In this document: positions 29,470 through 39,629 of the stretch, one piece after another
How positions within the stretch are numbered: position 1 is the first letter of the stretch
Layout: each line of letters starts with the position of its first letter
NCBI RefSeq assembly: GCF_025398255.1
Contig: NZ_JAODNW010000017.1
Span: 83,091 to 147,090, forward strand
Length of the DNA: 64,000 bases
DNA from: Chelativorans intermedius
GTDB lineage: Bacteria; Pseudomonadota; Alphaproteobacteria; Rhizobiales; Rhizobiaceae
Reading direction: 5' to 3'
Notes under the pieces: model-generated
Databases searched by the model: none
Seen by the model: only the letters and a program-made list of their open reading frames with translations
What the model was told of the DNA's origin: nothing
Position numbers and translations under genes: made by a program

Positions 29470-29738
29470 TTCCTCTCCTCCGGATGCTTTTCGACCGGCA
29501 GAACGCCGCAGGGGATGGGCGAACGCCTCCCGCGCGCATTATTACCATTCTTCGGTGGGCGACAATATTAGACAATGGATGTTGCGCCAAGGGCTGTCAG
29601 CAGCCGCCGGCGAGTGTTGCTAACAAACTGAAATCAAACAAAAATTTGCGCGCGTGAGAGCATTTTTCCTCTGGACGGTCAAGCCGCGCGGAGACAAAAT
29701 CACAAGGTGCGAGCTTCACGGAAAGAGCAAGGGAACCC

Positions 29739-30011
29739 ATGCACGAAAACAGAGAAATCCAACTGATGCTTGAAGGCTATGGGCTGACCACGGCCAAGGT
29801 GCTCTACCATCTTCCCGACCATCCGCACCTGCTGCAGACCTTCGTCTGGCAGCAATACGACATCGCGCCGAAATTCCCCGCGCTGCACCGGTTCATCGCC
29901 TTCTGGCAGGAGGCCATCGAGGGGCCGCTGCACTCGGTGACCTACACGCACCGCCGCCTCGTCGCGCCCAGCGAGTGGCGCAACGTGACAGGGGAGCTGG
30001 TGCTGCACTGA
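29739..30011 (+). CDS. usg: Usg family protein
   Basis: A 90-aa protein containing LEGYGLTTAKVLYHLPDHPH, LQTFVWQQYDIAPKFP, HRFIAFWQEAIEGPLHSV and a C-terminal NVTGELVLH. These match the alphaproteobacterial Usg family, first noted as a small gene next to trp genes in Caulobacter. Its function is unknown. Here it stands alone, divergent from acs. A hairpin without T-run lies 70-93 bp past the stop. Confidence 0.85.
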   Translation: MHENREIQLMLEGYGLTTAKVLYHLPDHPHLLQTFVWQQYDIAPKFPALHRFIAFWQEAIEGPLHSVTYTHRRLVAPSEWRNVTGELVLH

Positions 30012-30080
30012 CCTGACCGAGACGGGCAGAGGTGCTGCGCGCACCGAAGGCGCGCGGCGCCCGACCGCACGGAACCCGCG

Positions 30081-30104
30081 CACCGGGCTTCGTCGCGCCC
30101 GGTG
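30081..30104. terminator. Hairpin between convergent usg and YggS genes
   Basis: CACCGGGC (30081-30088) and GCCCGGTG (30097-30104) give an 8-bp stem with an 8-nt loop in the 112-bp convergent gap. It lacks a T-run on either strand, so intrinsic termination is only possible, not shown. Confidence 0.4.
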
Positions 30105-30123
30105 GCGGTTTGCGGGCCGGCGG

Positions 30124-30789
30124 TCAGCCGCGGCTGCCGAAGATCGCCGAGCCGACGCGCACCGCCGTGGCGCCGAAGCGGATTGCGGTCTCGTAGTCGG
30201 CCGACATGCCCATGGAGAGCTTCTCCACCCCGGCCTCGCGGGCAAGCTTCTCCAGAAGCGCGAAATGGGGGCCAGGGTTCTCGTCGACGGGCGGGATGCA
30301 CATCAGGCCCTCGATGGCCAGGCCGTGCACGGTGCGGCAGCGCTCCACGAAGGCCGCCGCCTGGCGCGGGTCGATGCCGGCCTTCTGTTCCTCAAGACCG
30401 GTGTTGACCTGCACATAGAGGCGGGGGCGGCGGTCCTGCCGGGCCATCTCGGCGGCAAGCGCGGCGGCGATCTTTTCGCGGTCCACCGTCTCGATCACGT
30501 CGAACAGGGCAACGGCCTCCCTCGCCTTGTTGGACTGCAGGGGGCCGATCAGGTGCAGCTCGATGTCGGGGAACGCCTCCTTCAGGGCCGGCCACTTGGC
30601 GCGCGCTTCCTGCACGCGGTTCTCGCCGAAGACGCGCTGGCCTGCCTCGATGACGGGGCGGATGTGCTCCGGCGCGAAGGTCTTGGAGACGGCGACCAGC
30701 GCCACCTCGCGCGGTTCACGGCCGGCGGCGCGCGCGGCCTCGGCGATTTTCTCGCGGACGGCTCGAAGGTTTCGTGCGGGCTCGGACAT
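30124..30789 (-). CDS. YggS family pyridoxal-phosphate-binding protein (PLPBP/PROSC)
   Basis: PLPBP proteins buffer pyridoxal phosphate and affect amino-acid homeostasis without a known catalytic reaction. The 221-aa product contains VALVAVSKTFAPE with the PLP-binding lysine, VFGENRVQEARAKW, LHLIGPLQSNKAREAV, YVQVNTGLEEQKAGI, LSMGMSADYETAIRFGATAVRVGSAIFG. The start at 30789 is the family start; an ATG at 30816 is an alternative without a better ribosome-binding site. It is divergent from leuS. Confidence 0.93.
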   Translation of the reverse strand: MSEPARNLRAVREKIAEAARAAGREPREVALVAVSKTFAPEHIRPVIEAGQRVFGENRVQEARAKWPALKEAFPDIELHLIGPLQSNKAREAVALFDVIETVDREKIAAALAAEMARQDRRPRLYVQVNTGLEEQKAGIDPRQAAAFVERCRTVHGLAIEGLMCIPPVDENPGPHFALLEKLAREAGVEKLSMGMSADYETAIRFGATAVRVGSAIFGSRG

Positions 30790-30912
30790 GGCGATTTCCA
30801 GGCTCTTCGGGGTCATCGTGCGGCCGGCGAGCAATAGCCGGAGTTGACGCTCGCCGCAAACCATGGTGAAGGTCCGCCGGAAACTTCCCTGCTTTTGTGT
30901 GAAGATCCAGCG

Positions 30913-33528
30913 ATGGCAACCGAACGTTACAATCCGCGCGTATCCGAACCCCGATGGCAGAAGGCGTGGGAGGAAGCACGCCTGTTCGAGGCCGCGCAGG
31001 ACGACGCGCGGCCGACCTATTACGTGCTGGAGATGTTTCCCTACCCCTCCGGGCGCATCCATATCGGCCACACGCGCAACTATACCATGGGCGACGTCGT
31101 GGCGCGCTACAAGCGGGCCAAGGGCTTCAACGTGCTGCACCCCATGGGCTGGGATGCCTTTGGCATGCCGGCGGAGAACGCCGCCATGCAGAACAAGGTG
31201 CACCCCAGGGAGTGGACCTACCAGAACATTTCGGTGATGCGCGACCAGCTCAAGATGATGGGGCTGTCGCTCGACTGGAGCCGCGAATTCGCCACCTGCG
31301 ACGTGGAGTACTATCACCGCCAGCAGATGTTGTTCCTCGACTTCTACGAGAAGGGGCTGGTGACCAGGAAGACCTCCAAGGTCAACTGGGACCCGGTGGA
31401 CCAGACGGTGCTCGCCAACGAGCAGGTGATCGACGGGCGCGGCTGGCGCTCGGGCGCCGAGGTGGAGCAGCGCGAGCTGGCGCAATGGTTCTTCAAGATC
31501 ACCGACTACTCGGAAGAGCTGCTGTCGGCCATCGACGGGCTCAAGGACTGGCCGGAGAAGGTGCGCCTGATGCAGCGCAACTGGATCGGCCGCTCCGAGG
31601 GCCTGTCGATCCGCTGGGCGCTGACGGAGGAGACGGCGCCGGCAGGCGAAAGCGAGATCGAGGTCTACACGACGCGCCCGGACACCATCTTCGGCGCCTC
31701 CTTCATGGCGCTGGCCATCGACCACCCGCTGGCGAAGAAGGCGGCGCAGACCAATGCGGCGCTGGCCGCCTTCATCGAGGAATGCCGCAGGATCGGCACC
31801 TCGGCGGCGGCGCTGGAGACGGCGGAGAAGAAGGGCTTCGACACCGGCATCAGGGTGCGTCATCCCTTCGACCCGGAATGGACGCTGCCCGTCTACGTCG
31901 CCAATTTCGTGCTCATGGAATATGGCACGGGCGCCATCTTCGGCTGCCCCTCGGGCGACCAGCGCGACCTCGACTTCGCCAACAAGTACGGCCTGCCGGT
32001 CATTCCCGTGGTGATGCCGGAAGGCGCCGACCCGGCAACCTTCCAGATCACCGAGGAAGCCTATGGCGACGACGGCATCATGCTCAACTCGCGCTTCCTC
32101 GACGGCATGACGAACGCGCAGGCCTTCGAGGAGGTGGCGCGCCGCCTGGAGACGGCGACCCTGGCCGGCCGGCCGGTGGGCGCGCGCAAGGTGAACTTCC
32201 GCCTGCGCGACTGGGGCATCTCCCGCCAGCGCTACTGGGGCTGTCCCATTCCGATGATCCACTGCCCCGACTGCGGCATCGTGCCGGTGCCGAAGGAGGA
32301 CCTGCCGGTCAGGCTGCCCGACGACGTTTCCTTCGACCGGCCGGGCAACCCGCTCGACCGGCATCCGACATGGCGGCATGTGACCTGCCCGAAGTGCGGC
32401 GGCGCGGCGCAGCGCGAAACGGACACGATGGACACCTTCGTCGATTCGTCCTGGTATTTCGCCCGTTTCGCCTCGCCGCACGCCGAAGGGCCGACCGACC
32501 GCGAGGCGGTGAACCGCTGGCTGCCCGTCGACCAGTATATCGGCGGCATCGAGCACGCCATCCTGCATCTGCTCTACTCGCGCTTCTTCACGCGCGCCAT
32601 GCGGGCGACCGGGCATCTGGACCTCGACGAGCCCTTCAAGGGCCTGTTCACTCAAGGCATGGTCGTGCACGAGACCTATCGCTCCGCCGACGGGCGTTGG
32701 CTGGCGCCCAGCGAGGTGCGCGTCGAGAATGCCGACGGGCAACGCAAGGCTGTCGAGATCGCCACCGGCGAGACGGTGACGATCGGCGCGCTGGAGAAGA
32801 TGTCGAAGTCGAAGCGCAACACGGTGAGCCCGGAGGAGATCATCGATTCCTTCGGCGCCGACACGGCGCGCTGGTTCATGCTCTCCGATTCCCCGCCCGA
32901 CCGCGACGTGGAATGGACCGATGACGGCGCGGCCGGCGCGCATCGCTTCGTGCAGCGCGTTTGGCGGCTGGTGAGCGAGGCCGCGCCCGCCATTGCCGGA
33001 ACGGTGCCGCAGGCGGCGAAGACAGGGGCGGCGGCCGCCATCTCCAAGCCGGCTCACAAGGCGCTGAAGGCGGTGGGCGAGGACATCGAGCGGCTGGCCT
33101 TCAACCGCGCCATCGCGCGCATCCACGAGCTGGTCAACGAGCTGCAGGGGCCGCTGTCGGGCTTGGGCGCGGGCGATGACGCCGCGCGCGCGGCGGCGCG
33201 CCAGGCGGTGGAAATCCTCATCCACCTGATCGCCCCCTTCATGCCGCACCTGGCCGAGGAATGCTGGGCCAAGATCGGCGGCGAGGGGCTGGTGGCGGCG
33301 AGCCGCTGGCCGGACTTCGATCCCGGGCTTGTGGTGGACAACGAGATCGTGCTGCCGGTGCAGATCAACGGCAAGAAGCGCGGAGATTTGACAATCGCCC
33401 GCGACGCGGATCAAGCTGCCGTGGAAGAAGCGGTCCTCGGGCTCGATTTCGTGCAGAAGGCGCTTGGCGGCGCCGCTCCACGCAAGGTGATCGTGGTGCC
33501 GCAGCGAATCGTCAACGTCGTCGCCTGA
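30913..33528 (+). CDS. leuS: Leucyl-tRNA synthetase
   Basis: Class I aminoacyl-tRNA synthetase charging tRNA-Leu. The 871-aa protein starts [20 protein letters not shown] and contains the HIGH motif in [14 protein letters not shown]. The CP1 editing domain ([16 protein letters not shown]) and the KMSKS motif in [16 protein letters not shown] are present, as is the anticodon-binding and C-terminal domain ([12 protein letters not shown]). Zinc-type cysteine pairs CPDCG and CPKCG are visible. It is followed by lptE after 6 bp. Confidence 0.97.
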   Translation: MATERYNPRVSEPRWQKAWEEARLFEAAQDDARPTYYVLEMFPYPSGRIHIGHTRNYTMGDVVARYKRAKGFNVLHPMGWDAFGMPAENAAMQNKVHPREWTYQNISVMRDQLKMMGLSLDWSREFATCDVEYYHRQQMLFLDFYEKGLVTRKTSKVNWDPVDQTVLANEQVIDGRGWRSGAEVEQRELAQWFFKITDYSEELLSAIDGLKDWPEKVRLMQRNWIGRSEGLSIRWALTEETAPAGESEIEVYTTRPDTIFGASFMALAIDHPLAKKAAQTNAALAAFIEECRRIGTSAAALETAEKKGFDTGIRVRHPFDPEWTLPVYVANFVLMEYGTGAIFGCPSGDQRDLDFANKYGLPVIPVVMPEGADPATFQITEEAYGDDGIMLNSRFLDGMTNAQAFEEVARRLETATLAGRPVGARKVNFRLRDWGISRQRYWGCPIPMIHCPDCGIVPVPKEDLPVRLPDDVSFDRPGNPLDRHPTWRHVTCPKCGGAAQRETDTMDTFVDSSWYFARFASPHAEGPTDREAVNRWLPVDQYIGGIEHAILHLLYSRFFTRAMRATGHLDLDEPFKGLFTQGMVVHETYRSADGRWLAPSEVRVENADGQRKAVEIATGETVTIGALEKMSKSKRNTVSPEEIIDSFGADTARWFMLSDSPPDRDVEWTDDGAAGAHRFVQRVWRLVSEAAPAIAGTVPQAAKTGAAAAISKPAHKALKAVGEDIERLAFNRAIARIHELVNELQGPLSGLGAGDDAARAAARQAVEILIHLIAPFMPHLAEECWAKIGGEGLVAASRWPDFDPGLVVDNEIVLPVQINGKKRGDLTIARDADQAAVEEAVLGLDFVQKALGGAAPRKVIVVPQRIVNVVA

Positions 33529-33534
33529 GGGGGG

Positions 33535-34080
33535 ATGCCCTTGAACGCCGCCATACGTGCCTTCGCCCTGGCCGCTTCCGGCCTGCTTCTCGCCCTTGCC
33601 GCGGGCTGCACGGTGCGCCCGCTGCTGGCCGAGGCGCCGCCCGGCGCCGCGGTGCGGGAGACGGCGCGGCTCGACGCCGTTTCCGTGGCGCCGGTTTCCA
33701 CGCGCCCGGCCCAGCAGGTGCGCAATCATCTCATCTTCCTCCTGCATGGCGGGGCCGGGGAGCCGGCAAATCCCGGCTATCGCCTGGAGCTGGACGTGAC
33801 CAGCCGCGTGGGCTCGGCAGTGGACATCCAGAGCGGCGGCGAGGACGAGCCGACCGCGGGCACCGTCACGCTGACCGGCCGCTACAGGCTCATCGACAGC
33901 ATCACCGGCGAGCCGGTGAGCGCCGGCACACAGAGCGTGAGCGCCGGCTTCGACAGGCCGCGCCAGGAGTTTGCCGTGCTGCGGGCCGAGCGCAACGCAC
34001 AAGACCGGGCAGCGCGCGAGCTGGCGGAGTTCATCCACCTCGCCATCGCGAGGGATCTGGCGGGGCTGGACGGCCGCTAG
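33535..34080 (+). CDS. lptE: LPS-assembly lipoprotein LptE-like
   Basis: A 181-aa lipoprotein with a signal sequence ending in the lipobox LAAGC (Cys24-25 region). A short mature domain resembling alphaproteobacterial LptE follows, which pairs with LptD in the outer membrane for LPS insertion. The sequence is poorly conserved, so the call relies on the lipobox, length and its place right after leuS, the usual rhizobial order. The ATG at 33535 directly abuts GAGGGGG; TTG at 33541 would be better spaced. The gene holA, which I expect next in this order, is absent. Confidence 0.78.
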   Translation: MPLNAAIRAFALAASGLLLALAAGCTVRPLLAEAPPGAAVRETARLDAVSVAPVSTRPAQQVRNHLIFLLHGGAGEPANPGYRLELDVTSRVGSAVDIQSGGEDEPTAGTVTLTGRYRLIDSITGEPVSAGTQSVSAGFDRPRQEFAVLRAERNAQDRAARELAEFIHLAIARDLAGLDGR

Positions 34081-34201
34081 GCGGGCTGTGCTATTATGGC
34101 GCTTGCGATTGATTGGAGCCTTTTGCCGTCGCTGTCCGGTGCGATCGTCATTGCGTCGTCATAGTTTTCGGTGAAACAGCCGCCAACGGAGTGCTTCGCC
34201 C

Positions 34202-35134
34202 ATGGATTTTCACACGACACTCATGTCGGTCGCCGGCGTGCTGGGCAACCGCGTCTTCAGGCGCGATGCGGCTGCCGCGAAGGAGCCCCCGCATATCGTC
34301 GACCAGCTCATCGCCGAGCGGACGGTGCATCTTTCGCAGCACCCGTTGTGGCCGGTGGCCCGGCCGCTGCTCTATCGCTATTTCCACTACCGCCAGGCGC
34401 TGGCGATGGCCGACGAGATCGCGGAGCTTTCCGGCTGGGACGCCTTCACCTATATCAGCCGGCTTCTGTCGCTGAACGTGTCGGCCCGCGGCACCGAGCA
34501 CATTCCCGAGCAGGGCAGCTTCATCCTGGCGCCCACCCACCCCACGGGCATCGCCGACGGCATCGCCATCTTCGACCTGATGAAGGAGCGGCGGCCGGAT
34601 CTCGCCATCTTCGCCAACCGCGATGCGCTGCGCGTCAATCCGCGGTTCCGTGATCTCGTCATTCCGGTGGAGTGGCGGGCGGGCGAGAAGTCCCATGCCA
34701 AGAGCCGGGACACGCTGGAGATGACCGCCAAGGCCTTTTCCCAGAACAAGGCGATCGTCCTGTTCCCGGCCGGCCGCATCGCCTACTGGCACCAGGACCG
34801 GCTGACGGAGCGGCCCTGGCAGCCCTCGGTGGTGGCGCTGGCCAGGCGCTATCGCGTTCCGGTCATCCCGGTCAACATCACGGCGCGCAATTCCGGTCTG
34901 TTCTATCTGCTGTCGAAATATTCCACGGAGCTGCGCGACATGACGCTGTTCCACGAGCTTCTGAACAAGAAGGGACGCGCCTTCGAGATGACCGTCGGCA
35001 GGCCGATCCCGCCCGAGCGGCTGGAGGGAGAGCCGGCCGAGATCGCCGCCGCGCTGCAGGCCCATGCGGTGGCGCGGCTGGCCGATGACCCGACGGCGGA
35101 GTTCCAGCCGGGCCTTCAGGCAGACCCGGCCTGA
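34202..35134 (+). CDS. 1-acyl-sn-glycerol-3-phosphate acyltransferase-like protein (PlsC superfamily)
   Basis: A 310-aa membrane-associated acyltransferase. The catalytic motif appears as THPTGIADG (His and Asp five residues apart, a variant of HX4D), followed by IFANRDALRVNP, IVLFPAGRIAYWHQDR (block III) and VPVIPVNITARNSG (block IV). It probably acylates a lysophospholipid or glycerol phosphate. No strong transmembrane helix precedes it. It stands alone, 121 bp after lptE. A copy of the dispersed two-hairpin repeat begins 7 bp past its stop. Confidence 0.83.
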   Translation: MDFHTTLMSVAGVLGNRVFRRDAAAAKEPPHIVDQLIAERTVHLSQHPLWPVARPLLYRYFHYRQALAMADEIAELSGWDAFTYISRLLSLNVSARGTEHIPEQGSFILAPTHPTGIADGIAIFDLMKERRPDLAIFANRDALRVNPRFRDLVIPVEWRAGEKSHAKSRDTLEMTAKAFSQNKAIVLFPAGRIAYWHQDRLTERPWQPSVVALARRYRVPVIPVNITARNSGLFYLLSKYSTELRDMTLFHELLNKKGRAFEMTVGRPIPPERLEGEPAEIAAALQAHAVARLADDPTAEFQPGLQADPA

Positions 35135-35140
35135 CGGCCT

Positions 35141-35245
35141 TACAGCATTTTGCAGCCAGATGGAATCATCTGGCGTCGCATAAATACAGCAAAAACAAAC
35201 AGATGGGCCGGTTCAGCGTTTCATTGAAACGATGAACCGGTCTAG
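35141..35245 (+). repeat. Dispersed two-hairpin repeat, copy 1
   Basis: A 105-bp element with two stem-loops: CCAGATG/CATCTGG at the left, and GTTTCA/TGAAAC nested in CCGG...CCGG arms at the right. It matches copy 3 (62961-63065) at 96 of 105 positions by hand alignment and copy 2 (44710-44807) closely. It lies in the convergent gap between the acyltransferase gene and the transaldolase gene. Confidence 0.9.
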
Positions 35246-35299
35246 CGAAAGCCTGGCCGGGCTGCGAGCGGGCGCGCCCGCTGGCGCGCCGCCCGGTCT

Positions 35300-35953
35300 T
35301 CAGCCGATCTTCTGGCCCGTCTTCGCCCAGTCCGCCAGGAAGGCCTCAAGCCCCTTGTCGGTGAGCGGGTGCTTGACCAGCGCCTTCAGGACCGCCGGCG
35401 GCACGGTGGCCACATCCGCCCCGATGAGGGCCGCCTGTTTGACGTGATTGACGCTGCGGATGGAGGCGGCGAGGATCTCGGTCTCGAAATCGTAATTGTC
35501 GTAGATGGTGCGGATCTCGGCGATCAGCTCCATGCCGTCGATGCCCGTGTCGTCCAGGCGGCCGATGAAGGGCGAGATGAAGGTGGCGCCGGCCTTGGCG
35601 GCAAGCAGCGCCTGGTTGGCCGAGAAGCACAGCGTGACATTGACCTTGCGGCCGCTGCCGGTGAGCGCCTTGCACGCCTTCAGCCCGTCCATGGTGAGGG
35701 GCACCTTGATGCAGATGTTGTCGGCGATCTCGGAGAGGATGTCGGCCTCGCGCATCATCTCCTTGAACTCTACCGCCGTCACCTCGGCCGAAACCGGCCC
35801 GTCGACGATCTCGCAGATCTCCCTGGTCACCTCCAGGATGGGTCGCCCGGACTTCATGATGAGGGAGGGGTTGGTGGTCACGCCGTCCAGAAGCCCGGTT
35901 TCGCTGAGCTCGCGGATCTCGTTGACGTCGGCTGTGTCGACGAAGAATTTCAT
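35300..35953 (-). CDS. fsa: Fructose-6-phosphate aldolase / transaldolase-like protein
   Basis: The 217-aa TIM-barrel protein belongs to the short transaldolase/FSA family. It starts [20 protein letters not shown] and contains [18 protein letters not shown] with the Schiff-base lysine, [32 protein letters not shown] and [12 protein letters not shown]. Whether it is a true transaldolase or an F6P aldolase cannot be read from sequence. AGAGGAG precedes the ATG. It is divergent from priA, a pairing common in Rhizobiales. Confidence 0.92.
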   Translation of the reverse strand: MKFFVDTADVNEIRELSETGLLDGVTTNPSLIMKSGRPILEVTREICEIVDGPVSAEVTAVEFKEMMREADILSEIADNICIKVPLTMDGLKACKALTGSGRKVNVTLCFSANQALLAAKAGATFISPFIGRLDDTGIDGMELIAEIRTIYDNYDFETEILAASIRSVNHVKQAALIGADVATVPPAVLKALVKHPLTDKGLEAFLADWAKTGQKIG

Positions 35954-36054
35954 GTCTGTCTCCTCTGCTTGCCTGGCCGGGGCGGGCGGTGCGCCGCGCA
36001 TCTCATGTAAGCCCGGCCTTGCTCTAATCCAAGAAACCGGCAAGGTCACGCCCG

Positions 36055-38238
36055 ATGAGGCGAGATTCGTTCCAGAAGCGCGTGATTCCCGTTCTGGTTC
36101 CCGTTCCGGCGGAGCGGCCATACTCCTATGCCGTGCCGCAGGGCATGACGGTCGAGCCGGGGGCGATCCTGCGCGTGCCGCTCGGCCCGCGCGAGGTGGC
36201 GGGCATTGCGTGGGACGGCGAAGGCGAGCCGGTGGCGCCCGCCAAGCTGCGCGATGTCGCGCATGTCTTCGACTGCCCGCCCCTGCCGTCCGACATGCGC
36301 CGCTTCATCGAATGGGTGGCCTGCTATACCCTGTCGCCGCCCGGCATGGTGGCGCGCATGGCGCTGCGCGCGCCCGGCGCCTTCGATCCCGAACCGGCGG
36401 TGGAGGGGCTGCGGGCCAGCGGGCGGGCGCCCGACCGGATGACGGCGGCGCGCCAGCGCGTGCTCGCCCAGGCCGGCGACGGCCGGGCCTGGACGCGCAG
36501 CGGCCTGGCGCACGCGGCCGGCGTGTCCCTGTCCGTGGTGGACGGGCTTGCCCGCCAGGGCGTGTTCGAGCCGGTGGCGATCCCGCCCCAGCCGGTGGTG
36601 GCGCCGCCCGATCCGGCTTTCGCCCGCCCGGCGCTGACGCCCGACCAGACCGAGGCAGCGCGCCGCCTCGCGGGGACGGCCGGGCGGGACGGCTTCAGCG
36701 TCACCCTGCTCGACGGGGTGACGGGTTCGGGCAAGACCGAGGTCTATTTCGAGGCGGTGGCGGCCGCCGTGGAGCGTGGCCGGCAGGTGCTGATCCTGCT
36801 TCCCGAAATCGCGCTGACGCAGGCGTTTCTGGAGCGCTTTCACGACCGTTTCGGCGCCAAGCCGGCCGAGTGGCACTCCGATCTGGCGCCCAGAAAGCGC
36901 GAACGGGTGTGGCGGCAGGTGGCCGAAGGGCAGGTGCGCGTGGTGGCCGGCGCGCGCTCCGCGCTGTTTCTGCCCTTCCGCGAGCTCGGGCTGATCGTCG
37001 TCGACGAGGAACACGATCCCGCCTACAAGCAGGAGGATCGCGTCTTCTACAACGCCCGCGACATGAGCGTCGTGCGCGGGCATCTGGGCGGCTTTCCGGT
37101 GGTGCTGGCTTCAGCCACGCCGTCGCTGGAAAGCCGGGTCAACGCCGAGCAGGGGCGCTATGCGCGCATCGTGCTGCCCGGCCGCTTCGCCGCTGCGGCG
37201 TTGCCCGAGCTGCGCACCATCGACATGCGCCGCGCGCCGCCTGCGCGCGGGGACTTCCTTTCGCCGATGCTCATCGAGGCGGCGGGGCGGACGCTGGAGC
37301 GGGGGGAGCAGGCGCTGCTGTTCCTCAACCGCCGCGGCTATGCGCCGCTGACGCTGTGCCGTGTGTGCGGCCATCGCTTCCAGTGCCCCAACTGTTCGAG
37401 CTGGCTGGTGGAACACCGCTTTCGCCGACAGCTCGTGTGCCACCATTGCGGCCACCACGAAGCGCAGCCGGAAGCCTGTCCCGAATGCGGGACGCTGGAC
37501 CACCTCGCCGCCTGCGGCCCCGGCGTGGAACGCATCGCCGAGGAGGTGGACCGGCACTTTCCGCAGGCGCGCACCATCGTGCTGTCCTCCGATCTGATGG
37601 GCGGGGTGAAGCGGCTGCGGCTGGAGCTGGAGGCCATCGCCCGTGGCGAGGCGGACATCGTGGTGGGCACGCAGCTCGTCGCCAAGGGGCACAATTTCCC
37701 CGCCATGACGCTGGTGGGGGTGGTGGACGCCGATCTGGGACTGGCCAATGGCGACCCGCGCGCCGCCGAGCGCACCTTCCAGCTTCTTTCCCAGGTGACG
37801 GGCCGGGCCGGGCGCACCGGCCGAAAGAGCACCGGCCTGCTGCAGACCTGGCAGCCCGAGCACCCGGTGATGCAGGCGCTGGTGTCGGGCGATGCGGAGA
37901 CCTTCTACCAGCGCGAGATCGCCGAGCGCGAGCGCGCCGGCCTGCCGCCCTTCGGACGGCTGGCCGCCCTCATCGTCAGCGCCGCCACCCGCGCCGAGGC
38001 GGAAAGCCACGCCCGCGCCCTGCGCCGGGCAGCCCCTGCGGCAGACGGGATCGCCGTTCTCGGACCGGCCGAGGCGCCGCTGGCGCTCGTCGCCGGCCGC
38101 CACCGCTTCCGCCTCCTGGTGCATGGCGGGCGGCGCACCGACATCCAAGGCTATCTGCGCGGCCTCCTCTCCAGGGCGCCGCGCCCGCGCGGCTCGGTGC
38201 GGGTGCAGGTGGATGTCGATCCGCAGAGCTTTCTGTGA
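36055..38238 (+). CDS. priA: Primosomal protein N' (PriA helicase)
   Basis: PriA restarts stalled replication forks. The 727-aa protein has an N-terminal 3'-DNA-binding domain ([20 protein letters not shown]), Walker [17 protein letters not shown] and Walker B with DEEH ([14 protein letters not shown]). Paired zinc motifs ([13 protein letters not shown] and [18 protein letters not shown]) lie in the middle. Helicase motifs V-VI include [14 protein letters not shown] and [11 protein letters not shown]. It is intact and of usual length. Confidence 0.96.
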   Translation: MRRDSFQKRVIPVLVPVPAERPYSYAVPQGMTVEPGAILRVPLGPREVAGIAWDGEGEPVAPAKLRDVAHVFDCPPLPSDMRRFIEWVACYTLSPPGMVARMALRAPGAFDPEPAVEGLRASGRAPDRMTAARQRVLAQAGDGRAWTRSGLAHAAGVSLSVVDGLARQGVFEPVAIPPQPVVAPPDPAFARPALTPDQTEAARRLAGTAGRDGFSVTLLDGVTGSGKTEVYFEAVAAAVERGRQVLILLPEIALTQAFLERFHDRFGAKPAEWHSDLAPRKRERVWRQVAEGQVRVVAGARSALFLPFRELGLIVVDEEHDPAYKQEDRVFYNARDMSVVRGHLGGFPVVLASATPSLESRVNAEQGRYARIVLPGRFAAAALPELRTIDMRRAPPARGDFLSPMLIEAAGRTLERGEQALLFLNRRGYAPLTLCRVCGHRFQCPNCSSWLVEHRFRRQLVCHHCGHHEAQPEACPECGTLDHLAACGPGVERIAEEVDRHFPQARTIVLSSDLMGGVKRLRLELEAIARGEADIVVGTQLVAKGHNFPAMTLVGVVDADLGLANGDPRAAERTFQLLSQVTGRAGRTGRKSTGLLQTWQPEHPVMQALVSGDAETFYQREIAERERAGLPPFGRLAALIVSAATRAEAESHARALRRAAPAADGIAVLGPAEAPLALVAGRHRFRLLVHGGRRTDIQGYLRGLLSRAPRPRGSVRVQVDVDPQSFL

Positions 38239-38288
38239 CACGGCGGCTGCGGACGCGTCGCAAAAAAGCTGCAAAGCTGGTGGAGGGG

Positions 38289-38930
38289 ATGGCATCGTCT
38301 ATTTTTGTTCATCGGGATGTTCGCATGCGTTACCAGCCCGTCAATCAGAGATCGCGTATTCGTATTCTTCAGGTGGGCGGGTTGCTGATTGCCGTCCCTC
38401 TGCTTACGATGCGTCCCGCGCTCGCCGGTGACGGGCATGAGGTGATCGAGGTTATCAGCCTTGCGCTGGTGCTCATCTGCATCGCCGGCAGGATGTGGAG
38501 CATCCTCTATATCGGCTCGAAGAAGAATCGGGAGTTGGTGACCACGGGCCCGTATTCCATGACCCGCAACCCGCTCTACTTCTTCTCCGTGCTCGGTGCG
38601 GTGGGCATAGGGCTTTTCGTCGGGTCGCTCACACTGGCGTTCCTTCTGGGGCTTGCCGTCTATCTCGTGCTCGTCATGACTGCGGAAAAGGAGGCGGAAC
38701 ACCTGGAGGCATTGTTCGGCACCCAATACCGCGATTATGCCCGCACGACGCCAATATTCTGGCCGAAGCCCTCGCTCTACCGGGAAGCCGGCGAAGTTGC
38801 ATTCTCGCCCGTCGCGCTCAGGCGTACTTTTCTCGACGGATTGCTTTTCCTCATTGCGTTTCCGGCCATCGAGGTGATCGAATATCTGCATGAGGTCGCG
38901 TATCTGCCGATGCTGTTCAATCTGCTCTGA
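38289..38930 (+). CDS. Isoprenylcysteine carboxyl methyltransferase-like membrane protein
   Basis: The 213-aa membrane protein has four to five hydrophobic segments and the ICMT/PEMT-like motif TTGPYSMTRNPLYFFSVLGA, then AEKEAEHLEALFGTQYRDYARTTP. These are typical of bacterial ICMT-family methyltransferases, which in this group act on small lipids or unknown targets. The start is uncertain: ATG 38289 directly follows GGAGGGG, ATG 38325 is the alternative. Hand-counted G+C in samples is about 53-58% (lines at 38281, 38341 and 38461), lower than the flanking genes, suggesting recent gain between priA and the atp region. Confidence 0.75.
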   Translation: MASSIFVHRDVRMRYQPVNQRSRIRILQVGGLLIAVPLLTMRPALAGDGHEVIEVISLALVLICIAGRMWSILYIGSKKNRELVTTGPYSMTRNPLYFFSVLGAVGIGLFVGSLTLAFLLGLAVYLVLVMTAEKEAEHLEALFGTQYRDYARTTPIFWPKPSLYREAGEVAFSPVALRRTFLDGLLFLIAFPAIEVIEYLHEVAYLPMLFNLL

Positions 38931-39006
38931 CGTACCGCTTTCAACCACCGGACAGCGCAACTCCGATCCGCTAATCTCACGGCTGCGATTCGCACGGAGA
39001 GAACCT

Positions 39007-39402
39007 ATGAATTTCACCTTTCCCTGGCCGTACAGCCAGGGCGAATGGCTGGCCTTCGGGGCGGCTGCGTTCACCGTGTTGTGCGGGCTGGTGGCGATGT
39101 TCGCGCCGCGGCTCACGCTGCGATTGCTGCGGCTCGAGGTGCCGGAGCTCCATCCCCGGGCCCTGTCGGAGCCGCGCGCGCTGCTCGGCGGCTTCTATCT
39201 CGGCATCGGCCTTTCCGCCCTCGTCTTCGCCCAACCGCTCATCTACATGGCGCTGGGCGTGGCCTGGGGCCTTTCGGCCTTCGGGCGCATCGTCTCCATG
39301 ATGTCGGACCGTGCCAACACGCTTTTCAACTGGATCGCCCTTCTCGTCACGCTCCTTGCGGCCGGCCTGCCGCTGGCCTTTGCGCTGGGCTTCGTGCGTT
39401 GA
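39007..39402 (+). CDS. Small integral membrane protein (DUF4345-like, tentative)
   Basis: A 131-aa protein with four predicted membrane helices: GEWLAFGAAAFTVLCGLVAM, LLGGFYLGIGLSALVFA, IYMALGVAWGLSAFGRIVSM and FNWIALLVTLLAAGLPLAFA. The arrangement with a GGFYLGIG turn and GRIVSM loop resembles DUF4345-type proteins, but I am not certain. GGAGAG lies upstream of the ATG. It is 76 bp downstream of the ICMT-like gene and 227 bp upstream of atpH, and its function is unknown. Confidence 0.72.
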   Translation: MNFTFPWPYSQGEWLAFGAAAFTVLCGLVAMFAPRLTLRLLRLEVPELHPRALSEPRALLGGFYLGIGLSALVFAQPLIYMALGVAWGLSAFGRIVSMMSDRANTLFNWIALLVTLLAAGLPLAFALGFVR

Positions 39403-39461
39403 GCCTGCCCGGGGCCCGCGACATGCGACAAACACGCCGCGCATTGGCGGCTTTCCGCGTG

Positions 39462-39489
39462 TTGCGAGTCTGAGAAGCCTGTGCTAGAC
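39462..39489 (+). promoter_or_regulatory. Candidate promoter of the atpHAGDC operon
   Basis: TTGCGA (39462-39467) and CTAGAC (39484-39489) with a 16-bp spacer sit about 140 bp upstream of atpH in the 227-bp gap. This is the best sigma-70-like pair seen there, but it matches the consensus only moderately. Confidence 0.3.
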
Positions 39490-39629
39490 GGCAAGCGGCT
39501 TTCGCTCGGGGGATGGCGATGCCCGTTTCCCCGGGTTGAGAAACTGTCAACAAGGTCAGGGATTTAGCCCGAGTCTCGCACTCCAGCGTCGAATCTCGTG
39601 ACCCTCAAGCTGCGGGAAGAGGCCCTCTG

